From Margaritifera margaritifera (taxonomy: Eukaryota > Mollusca > Bivalvia > Unionida > Margaritiferidae), in assembly GCA_029931535.1 (NCBI GenBank), contig JAQPZY010000809.1, forward strand, positions 62,001 through 126,000: a stretch of DNA of 64,000 bases, given 5' to 3'. Of this stretch, positions 54,026 through 64,000 are shown one piece after another. Made by a program: the position numbers and the translations under genes. The notes under the pieces are model-generated. The model saw nothing but the letters and a program-made list of their open reading frames with translations, was not told where the DNA came from and did no database searches. Within the stretch, counting starts at the first letter, position 1, and each line of letters starts with the position of its first letter.

Positions 54026-55374
54026 TTGGCAAATCATTTTTCTAGTTTGTCATTACCTGACAATACTTATTCCTATGATGAGAATCATTGCCAGATGGTT
54101 CTAGCAGAGGTTAGAAAACACAACAAAGAAACCAATTTTCACTTTGATAACCTTTTTGATAAAACCCCCACTAGAGAAGAAATCAGCTCTGCAATTAGAT
54201 CTCTCAATAAAGACAAGGCCTGTGGTCCCGACTGTATTGTTGCAGAGCATTTACTTTTTTGTGGACCTTCCAAGCAGTGTGCAGTTATTTGAAATTATAT
54301 TCACAAAAATGTACGAGACCGAGAAGTACCCGCGCCACTTTAAACAATGCATGGTAATACCACTCTTTAAAGGTGGGAGTAAGAGCAAATTGGATATGAA
54401 TAATTATTGGGATATAACTATAGTTCCAGTGTTTCAGAAAGTCCTAGAAAAAATTATATACAATAGATTGGTTATCTTTTCTGAACAAATTTCTTTTCTA
54501 AACCCATTACAACAGGGTTTTTAAAACAACTGCTTTAGTATAACAGCTGCTTTCTGTGTCAAGGAAGCGATGTGTTATTATATGGATTGAGATACTTCTG
54601 TCGATGTTACGTTTCTAGATAACGGTAAATCATTCAACACAGTTTGGCACAGCGGGTTATTTTACAAGTTGTACAGACTTAGAATCCAAGGAAAGACCTG
54701 GCGCATCATGAAAGACTCGTTCGAGAGCGTGACATATTATGTTATATTTGCGAGCAAACAGTCCGAACGTTTAGTTATTAATCAGGGTGTAGGTCATAGC
54801 CGCACCTTGTATGCGTGGTTCTTTCTCGTAATAATTGATGATTTGATCAACAAATTGGATCAAACCTTGTGTGATCTAAATATTGCTGATCTCCACCTGC
54901 CTTGCGTCTTATTAGCGGACGACACCACTGTAATGACTAATTCGCATCATTCGATGCAACATTTGCTTGATAACATTTGTAACTACGCGAAAAGGTGGAG
55001 TCTTCGATATAACGCAGATAAATAAAAGTTACACTGTTTTATGCACTAACAAAAGAACGGCTTTTCTGCTTGACAAATCTAAAATCCCAGCAGTCAAAAG
55101 TAAGAATTATGCCGGCGTACCTCTAGCATACAACTTAAAACCAAACTACGCTATAGAAGAAGCATGCGATAAGGGCCAACATCTGTTAAACTCCTTTTAT
55201 GTTATTGGTATCAGAGACGGCGGAATGAATCCTTTAACAAGTCTTAAAATCTGGAAAAGAATTATTCTATCTTTGTTTCTATATGGACGCGAACTATGGT
55301 CAATCATCCCTCACTCAATGATAGAAAACTCGATTTATGCGAGAGGTATGCAGCAAGACGTATGCAAGCTTTAG
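54026..55374 (+). pseudogene. LINE reverse transcriptase, broken
   Basis: 54140-54260: TPTREEISSAIRSLNKDKAC then GPDCIVAEHLL (finger block). 54250-54524: FTKMYETEKYPRHFKQCMVI, PLFKGGSKSKLDMNNYWDIT, which matches the N-Y-R-x-I-x-x-L block with the Arg lost, and FLNPLQQGF (QxGF). 54600-55025: SVINQGV-type LVINQGVGHSRTLYAWFF and then VLLADDTTVM, the catalytic A-D-D block. 54967-55374: thumb, ending LSLFLYGRELW. The catalytic aspartates survive, but frameshifts between 54290 and 54600 and at about 55020 kill it. Confidence 0.7.
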
Positions 55375-55882
55375 ATAAGTACTCGCCCGTAGAAGCAACA
55401 TGCAGTCCTTTAGGACTTAGTCAATGGAAGCATACGTAGCTAAGGCGAAATTATCACTTTTCAACAGACTATGTGCGGGCGAGTGGTCTTATATCTGGAA
55501 AAAGATATTTACTATACGTTTATGTCAGTATTTGACAAACCCTTTAAATCAGACGGGTTTTGTAGTGAAACTATCTGTCATGCCTGTTGTTAAGTTTATG
55601 ATATGTAAACTCTGTGGAAAAGAGGTTGATGACAGAGCGAAACATCCTAATTTAGGTTGCGAAATGCTACCTGCAACTCAATTACTTTGAAAGAGTGATT
55701 GACACTTTAGAGGTGAAAGACGGGATTGACTTATTCAACCAGGAAGATGATATAGTTATAACGATACTTCTTGGAAGCAGGGTTGACTGTTTGCCTTCTA
55801 TCGATGGCGAACGATGTATGCGATAGACTAATGTTATTGACGGCGGTCGGTATAGCTTCCTGTTACAATACAATGCATCCAA
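55375..55882 (+). pseudogene. LINE ORF2 C-terminal region with CxxC
   Basis: Pieces in shifting frames: YSPVEATCSPLGL at about 55380-55420, AYVAKAKLSLFNRLCAGEWS at 55427-55490 (the K-L-x-F-x-x-R-L segment) and VKFMICKLCGKEVDDRAKHP with NLGCEM at 55590-55665, which has the C-x2-C...H...C spacing of the zinc-knuckle that ends many LINE proteins. The short run ERVIDTLEVKDGIDL and so on follows after a stop. Confidence 0.55.
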
Positions 55883-57062
55883 TACTTATAACCAACATGT
55901 CCTAGCATATCAGTGAAAAAGCAGTATATTCTCGTTAAAATGAAACCAAATCTGTGCAAAGTCTTGTTATAAAAGTTCGCGAATCTTGTTGTATAAGAAC
56001 CCACGGAGATGAAATACCCTTTGGTTCATATATAGTTATTATCACCGCATATTGTCACCTCTGTTTCTCTTTATCTACACGTGGCTTGTTCCTTGTTACT
56101 CTTACTTTTATTAGAATCTCGTTGTCTTATTAATTATGTCCCTGTTTACTGCACAAAAGATATTTGTAAATCATCCTTTAATACATACATCATGATGTAC
56201 AGCGGAAGATTTCTCTAGTCTCCCTTTAATATTACAGGTATATTTGTCCGCTTACTGTTAAGTATGTATTATTTAAGAAAAGCGCTCATATTAGAGACTA
56301 AATCAGGAAAGATGCATACTGTTACCATCTGTATGCATTTTCTTATTTGTTGTTACTCTAAATGTGCTCAAAACGTCTCAGTGCGAAAATTATGTATTAT
56401 ATCAATTATAGTCCAAGCACACGAAGTAAATATTTATCGTTTAACAATAGATGACACGTGTACATATATTATACTTAGTACTTTACTACCATCAGGTAAA
56501 TGTGTATAGAATTTCCAGTGTTTTACTAAGCTAAGTGAAAGCAGTTCCGATATATCTAAAAATATATTTCTATGGCGATACATACGTTGATACTCCACGC
56601 AATATTCAGCATTCCATTTTAGTTTGTAACGTTATTCCGCGTTGTGTTTTAGGATCACACATTATCCTGAGTCAGATAAACCTTTTGCTATTTCTGTCAT
56701 GTAGCAAGAAATATCCACATTATTACATTTGTATAAGTATTCCATTGCCTTGTCTTTACTATCTCAAAGTTAACGTTAAACATGTAACAATATAGACGTA
56801 CTGACAATCATTGTATCATTACCTGTGTCAAGCAAATGTTTAAAGAAGGTCAGTGACATGCTAAGCTAAATGATTTTTTTTGTTCTGATATTTCTACAGA
56901 CATATTTATATGATTGTATGTATTAAGATGTTTCGTTTTGTAAATACGTTAGCTGACGCAGTGCTTCTCTTTTATTTGTATCACTTTGATTCCTTGTTGT
57001 GTTTCAAGATATTGTATCACCCTAAATGTGATTAACCTGATGTAATCTCTGTTGAAGAGGAA

Positions 57063-57085
57063 ATAAAGTCAGTCAGCCAGTCACA
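57063..57085 (+). terminator. LINE 3' end with polyadenylation-like signal and tetranucleotide tail
   Basis: AAATAAAG directly followed by TCAGTCAGCCAGTCAC. The position after a 1.2-kb 3' UTR, and the abrupt change to CA/TA simple repeats afterwards, mark it as the element end. Confidence 0.5.
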
Positions 57086-58414
57086 CACATATATATGTTT
57101 ATGCGTTTGTGCGTGTGTGTCTGTGTTGTGTGAAACATCGAAGAACAGAGTTATTACTTCGACCTTATCTTTGTGGAACAACTTTCCTGAAAATGTAAGA
57201 TTTGCCTATCTTTGAGTACATTTAGGTAACTTATAACTTGTTAAATATGCGAACCACCCCTATTCTACAAAGTGGTGAGATGAAACAGTCTTTCGTCCAT
57301 GCAAGAATTAGAAATAACTGTAATGATCTGAATAATGGGTATTAACTGACCATGTAATTGAATCATATTATGTAATTGTGGAGAGGCACCTGAAATTCCA
57401 TCTCATCGTTTAGAGTTAAACTTTATGTAGATCAATACAGGTGCTTGTTTCTAAATCTTAATTACCTACTTGTGCATGCGACAATTGACCTGCTAGTTCA
57501 ACGTTTACCTCAACTGACTTGTGATCTAAACTGTCAGTTATTACAGATTTTTTCAAGGAAACCAGATGATTTTCCTGATTTTGTTTATAAGTCTGTAATG
57601 ATTCCTTACAATACCTATGTAAATATTATTATATGTATCATATGTATTATGCATATTCATGTATTTTACTCCCCATCCCTGCCTCATGTATACATATTAT
57701 ATGCCAAGTGCTTTTATGTAGTGGAAGGGCTGAACCTAAGTTTGAGAACTGGTTGCCTAATCCCAAATTGCTTCATTATTATTGTAATAAAATATGTTTA
57801 AAACTGAAAAACAGACACAGGCAAAGTTAAAAAGTAAATCAATGTAGTAAAATGATTTTCTTTCCATAAATGCATTATTTTCTTGTCGCAATTTCTTAGT
57901 TTTCTTCCACCTTCGAAGCGTTCGTGGAAATAATCAAAGTGTGTCACCATAAAACATCACTTAAAGTGTCTTGAAAATTTGACCATTGTACATGTTAGAT
58001 AAGACTTTATGTTTTTTATGCCCACAATTAATTCTTTAGTGATACCAATTATTACCTGTGATGAATGATGAATTTGATCCCTAAATATTTAAAGAAGTTT
58101 AAAATTATGATTGGAACAATCCAGACAGGATGTGGAACGAGCAGGGATTGGTCAGGGGCGTGAAGGAAAAAGTGCCATAATTCTTTGGCACAGGACAATG
58201 TATATTTTTCAGTACTTAGGAGAATGAAAGCATTGATAAAGATATAAATTTAGTATATAAAGAATATTTCGACAAATCTGAATCATTAAAGTTTCAAATC
58301 TTATTGTAAAGCTTTGCGAGTCATCTTATTAAGAAATCATTTAAAAAATGTAAGTTGAGTCGACTGTGCAGACTTATAAATTTTACGGCAAGAATTAAAC
58401 AGAAATTAATTTAC
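57086..58414. other. No gene recognised
   Basis: A short (CA)(TA) tract and GTGTGTGTCTGTGTTGTG lie at about 57084-57130. A 118-codon plus-strand open stretch at 57445-57801 is hydrophobic from T-rich composition, with no motif and no splice context. The words AGTGCTTTTATGTAGTGGAA then GGGCTGAACC near 57710 look like a repeat-element 3' UTR, but I could not place them. Confidence 0.3.
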
Positions 58415-58489
58415 CGTTAAGTTCCTGGTATTGGCTTGCTTCAGCTTCTGTAAAATGTAGTCCTTCGTGCTCTTTTCCACTGGCGACAT
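58415..58489 (-). CDS. Candidate first coding exon, minus strand
   Basis: On the minus strand CAACATGTCG offers a start codon with A at -3. It is followed by 25 codons, MSPVEKSTKDYILQKLKQAN then TRNLT, ending exactly at a donor, ACG|GTAAAT, in phase 0. The peptide is a plausible basic, helical N-terminus. A second frame across the same DNA is also open back to an AG at 58531 (TRRNQINANSVKQHVASGKE and so on, ending QYQELN), so an internal exon 58415-58530 is the alternative. Both share the donor. No downstream exon was identified. The window context on this strand (48517-48611) could belong to the same gene or to another. Confidence 0.35.
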
Positions 58490-58530
58490 GTTGTTTGACA
58501 GAATTGGCGTTTATTTGATTTCTTCTTGTG

Positions 58531-61500
58531 CTTGATATGGAACATAAGATTTGTCCTAATTAATATGTTTGAAAGAGCAACGGTAAAACTGATGTTCCAA
58601 GCTTTGACTAAAGTATATCTTCAAAATAACATATGTAAGATACTAACCTGTTTCCTAAGCATGTATCTTTAATACATAATCAATCCATGAATTATGTATT
58701 TGCTTCGGAATTGTATGTATAAGCTTGATGACAGTTTGCTATTCAAGGTAAACAAACAAATATAACTCTTTATAAATTTTAATGTTAGCACTTTTTTAAT
58801 GTATTGTTATTTTGTTCATGTTTAATATGATATGACCCGCGTTCTATTTGGTCTGAATTTCTAGTGATGGCATATGCAAATATATCATGCTGAGCAGTTT
58901 AGCAGAAACTGTTCCTGTTATGCATGTATGCTGTGTCACTATGTTAGACATGTGGTTAGGTCTTCTAATTTTGTATCTTTACATTAGATTTGATCTTTTT
59001 ATTAGTTTGAATAGTTTTGCTTCACTGTAAAATGTAAATATGTGCTGCGTACACGTGTCAGTCTTTATGTGAGTCCTCTAAGCAAGATTTGGTTAGGTTA
59101 CTGCGCTGGAACACTTTCGGAATGTTTTCCCCACACATTTATCCAGATCTTTTGTTTTTATATAATATTTATGCTTTGCGTTGCATTTCTATTTGATTTA
59201 TTTTGAACTCTGGTGACTATCCAAGCCTATGTCACTGGGCAATTATGTGACTTTATCTTTTGATTCTCTTACCAATACCTCAGTGACTCCTCCTAAATAT
59301 ACTATTACAAAAATTAACACAATATATGCTTCCTTGAGGTGGCTATCTATGACAAATTGATAGCTCCCTAGATGTGGCTATCTATGACAATCAAACTCAC
59401 GATTGTTCATTTATTAAAACACAATGGTAAGATGAGGGGACCTATTTAATCTTAACGGAGAAAGCAATGCTCTTTAAAAAAGTATTTGATTGTGATCCAC
59501 TGATGATCAGGTACACTTGGAGGATACACTGTACTTGTTAACAGGATATGTTTTTATTGTCAGATAGCAGTGTCTTGTTATTCCAACCCTGAAGTATGGG
59601 GACTATTAAGGTACCACCACTTTTAATCCATTAGACTATCCATCTATTCATACTTCACTCTCATCCTGAATTTCTGAGTTGCAACTCCTGACATTTGGTA
59701 GTGTTCTGGTCAGTAAGATAAACACATGCCCCTGAGATGAGTTTCAATAGTCAAATGTACAAAAATATCAATAACAAAAAATTTTAGTTTTATATAATCA
59801 AGGGGGTGTTGGGGTGGATGGCTCAGTAACAGATGTAGCTTCCTACAAACGCAATATATAACTCTGGCGAGATATGTGACAAGTGGATGTAAAATGATAC
59901 CGTTTCATCATTTTTTAAACACATTTAAGAACAATAGTTAGGGATTTGTGATGGTGAGCAATCTTAGTGGCTCTAAAATGTGATCATCAACCAGTTAAAA
60001 CTGTGAGACAGAGACGGAGAGAGAGATTATGCTGCTCAAGCTGCAAATGCAGTTCAGTAATGAATGATACATTAATTCAGCCACTTAGGGTTAGGTAAAG
60101 GGTTAGTGTAAAGTTTAAAATTCATTTAGTTAGCAAGAGGACAAATGCATTCATAATTATAATTATTTATTTATAGCTCATCAAAAGTGTATCTGAAACA
60201 TAATATATATAAAATGTTTATATTTATGGGATTCAAGATTATAATTTGTAAATATTATTTACTAGTTTATATCAAGAAATGGTGACATTTCATAGGTATA
60301 GCTACGTGCAAGGTAATTACTTTTATTATGATTAAAAAGTATTTTACAAAATTCGGTTTACTGGAGTCTTTTGTCATCCCATTGTATGTAATGAGGGGGA
60401 AAAGGGTCGTGACGAGGGCGAACTATCCAGGTAGTAAAGCGTTAAGTTCTGGATCTGTTTATGATATGGATTTAAACATTTGCTGAGAACGAACCCACAA
60501 CATTAACCTGGACGGTAACATATAATTTGCTAAAATCATTAGTTTTATCATATCATAAATGTTTCAAGCACTGTTCATGAAGCTACTGTGTAATGTCCTT
60601 GCAACTATGTAACTTTATGTTTGTATGGTGGGATTGTAATATGACATATAATTATCACATCACGCAGTATATGTTGTAAACATCACAGTTTCAAACAGGT
60701 ATTCAATAAATTCTGCGCCCCTGCATAATCTAAATGACCATGTCACCTTTCTGCAACCTACCATGTGCACAACCATTTGATGATGATATTAACATCTAGA
60801 AAACATCTATCAAATTGCCACTTGTGTTGCATAATAAATACTGGCCCTTTGTTTACATTTTGCTCATTTTAAATTTATGCTAAATTAGATTTTACAGTTT
60901 CTGATTGTTGTGATGACATTAACCTCTATAGACTGACGGAGATGTAAATTTACCCTACATTTTGAGATATTTACATACAACGTTCTATTTGTAGTTGCTT
61001 TGAGCTATTGGTCATTTTATTAAACACAATGTAAATAGGGTTAGCGTTATGGTATCAGATATAAATTTAAAAAAATATAAGACTGATTCACCCAGTCTGT
61101 GTCATCTGAAACCAGTGTCCATGCTTTAAGACACCTTTGTTTGTTTTAAGTTTTTTTATGGTCAGCTGTTCATACTATTAATACTTGTAGAATATTATGC
61201 TGTATTGTCCCAAATGAGTAACTCAAAGGCACTGTAGCCTATTTTTATTGTTTTGCATTCGGCCAAGTCAAATGTCTACACCTTCCATTCTTCACTGTCA
61301 ACATGTTATTTGAAGTATTATTGTCTTTTGTTGGTGTGTAGATATCGGGGGTCCGGTGGTGGAAGGAGGGAATATTTAGTTACAAACAGGGCAGTTAAGA
61401 GAATCAAAACAAGTGTAGGATTATATAGCTTCATATAAAGGATAGAGGCATTGGCTGACATGTATATCCCAAGATTTCCAAAGAATCAGCTACTTTATTT

Positions 61501-63110
61501 GAAATAGTTACGATTAATACCTTCTATCACTAAATTGTGCAACTAGAGGGTTAATTGAGTTAATGGAACTAATCAGATTTCAGGTGATATAACTAAGCCA
61601 TACACACGAGGAAGACTGTTGCAAAGATTATTTGAGAGGTACACAACACAAGTCTTTAATTGTGATTAGTAATATAGAACCATAACATATTTTGTCATAA
61701 ATTCTTATGAATATTTCACGGGTCTACTAGATCTATTGAATAAGATTCCTTCATAATGCTGAAATGTTACATACATTTCTATATCTAGTGCATTGTTATG
61801 TCAAAAACCTTGTTTAATCATATATAAAACAGGTGGCAGTATCATGAATAAAATAATCTGATCCTACGAGAGAAACAAAAGTTGTGGTAATTACATGGTT
61901 GATGTAAGCAAGACTGATAAGATAAGTACAGTATTTTAAGGGATTGGTATGCATATACAATGATAAGTTACTATTCGTCAGTGTGTCCTTTATAATTTAT
62001 ACAAATATTCTATTTTTAAGTACACATAATTGATAATATATAATTATGATCTACGTAAACTGAGTATTAAACATTTTATTTCAATAATCATTTTGTTCCC
62101 TTCATCCCAAATATGTACAGACATTATGGATCCATGTGAAATTGGATTTAGGGTATACTGAAAGGCATTATAACCTTGTTCCAGAGTTACAAGTGGTATG
62201 GGAGTTAAGTGTGGGTGGCGTCACTGATAGAGATATCACTCAAATGTGTACTTTCTCATAGTTTATTACATTTTTGTATGGTAGTTTGGTCATGAAATTC
62301 TTGTACGTGCACTGTTATGATCTTCTTACACTTTTGACCTTTTGTGAAATGCTGTCTTGGTGTGCAATGGCCAATCCCATTGGGTTTAAAGATGGAGTAC
62401 ACAATAAAAGGTCATATTTATTTGAATGTAATTTAGTTTTCTTCTTATGAACAATGCTTGCACATATATAGGTACTAACTGAATGACACAGGCAGACATG
62501 AGATTTTGAGCCAGTGCAGAATCATGTGCAATATAAAATATCATTCATTTAGTAAGACAAGATTAGTCTGTATAACACATTTAGTGTATGCGATGATTTA
62601 ATGTGCATAATATCTTCTTTTAACAGTGACTTCAGTGTGAAATTAAAAGTGCATTCGAGGACTTATTTTTTTGAAAATTATGGAAGTTTCTTCTGAGTGA
62701 TTCAGATTTGCCACATATTCCAATATTCCCCATGATATAGCCCTTCAATAAACTTGAATTGGAATTCAAATTTGCCCTCATATGATTTGTGAGACTAACC
62801 TGAATGAGAGTACAAAGCGCTTTGGCTAGCTAAAAAAGAAAACAACACATTAATCATGTAAAGTATTGTAAATTAAACATTTTCTCTTGTGTTTATTGTT
62901 TGTCTTGTTGATCTCTGTTTTGTAGTTACATTATATAAAGACTCAATGAGAGTTAAAAACACTGAGGCTAATTACAATAATTAGTGTTGCACTAGGCGAT
63001 GGCAGATTTTTCTTTTACAATTATCATACTCAATTCCTGATGTACGCAATCTGTTGCTCGACCCAATGCTATTGAAGGGACTGTTATCCGCCTTATGATT
63101 TGTATGTATT
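58531..63110. other. Long stretch without a recognisable gene
   Basis: AT-rich sequence. Minor items: an imperfect duplicate of GGTGGCTATCTATGACAA at about 59338 and 59374, a purine run GAGACAGAGACGGAGAGAGA at about 60005, and AACGAACCCACAACAT at about 60488, faintly like the SINE B-box region. I found no exon pair with matching phases. Confidence 0.4.

Positions 63111-64000
<890 letters not shown>

Larger units (their letters stand above)
50430..57085 (+). mobile_element. Nearly full-length LINE with ORF1, endonuclease, RT and TCAG-type 3' tail
   Basis: A GC-richer block contains a 5' leader (about 50430-51023), a multi-frame ORF1 (51024-52630), an endonuclease (about 52690-53500), a reverse transcriptase (54026-55370), a C-terminal region with a C-x2-C (55590-55680) and a long 3' UTR. 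The 3' UTR ends GTTGAAGAGGAAATAAAG followed by TCAGTCAGCCAGTCACACAC. AATAAAG plus a short tetranucleotide tail is the usual way CR1/L2-like LINEs end. About eight frameshifts or stops make it dead, but its completeness suggests moderate age. The 5' limit is judged only from base composition. No target duplication was found. Confidence 0.75.

Noticed and set aside
57445..57801. 118-codon reading as a small membrane protein
   Set aside because: Its hydrophobicity follows from T-rich codons, it has no splice or start context, and the sequence resembles a repeat 3' UTR.

Overview
The window is animal nuclear DNA. It is AT-rich and intron-dominated, and it is crowded with decayed transposable elements. 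Coding sequence occurs only as short exons with GT/AG borders, and no bacterial-style operon or long intact gene is present. Several interspersed families look like those I know from mollusc genomes, bivalves especially: arrays of 135-165 bp units rich in TCAAGGTCA, a DIRS-type tyrosine-recombinase retrotransposon, a Tx1/L1-like LINE and a tRNA-derived SINE. A mollusc is therefore my best guess. It rests on pattern memory and not on a search.

The one gene I can model with some confidence is on the + strand and ends at 26497. Seven exons (5337-5418, 8248-8369, 16671-16829, 18939-18974, 21456-21491, 24845-25192, 25518-26497), and possibly an eighth at 5060-5093, join in one open frame. They encode a juxtamembrane segment, one transmembrane helix and a tail of about 530 residues. 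The tail contains three 17-residue tandem repeats, a roughly 40-residue internal duplication and a C-x2-C-x14-C-x2-C cluster. All five introns downstream of the transmembrane exon are phase 1, and two of the exons are exactly 36 bp. The ectodomain exons are not recognised and may lie before base 1. I do not recognise the family.

Layout: 1-1660 is a DIRS relic. 1660-5060 is quiet, with a 169-bp hAT-type MITE and a psq-type helix-turn-helix fragment. 5060-26500 is the membrane-protein gene, whose introns hold a LINE relic, minisatellites, composite tandem-array elements (8.5-14 kb), a 1.1-kb inverted-repeat transposon, two double-hairpin MITEs and a SINE. 27.4-30.5 kb holds two more copies of the tandem-array family. 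31.2-33.5 kb is a minus-strand LINE. 34.28-35.74 kb is a pogo-like non-autonomous element. 38-50 kb is very AT-rich and holds microsatellites, a decayed fibre-like gene, a Tx1/L1-like LINE relic and a large palindrome. 50.4-57.1 kb is a nearly full-length but frameshifted LINE. Two candidate minus-strand exons (48517-48611 and 58415-58489) hint at one or more further genes in the right half. The rest shows nothing I can support.
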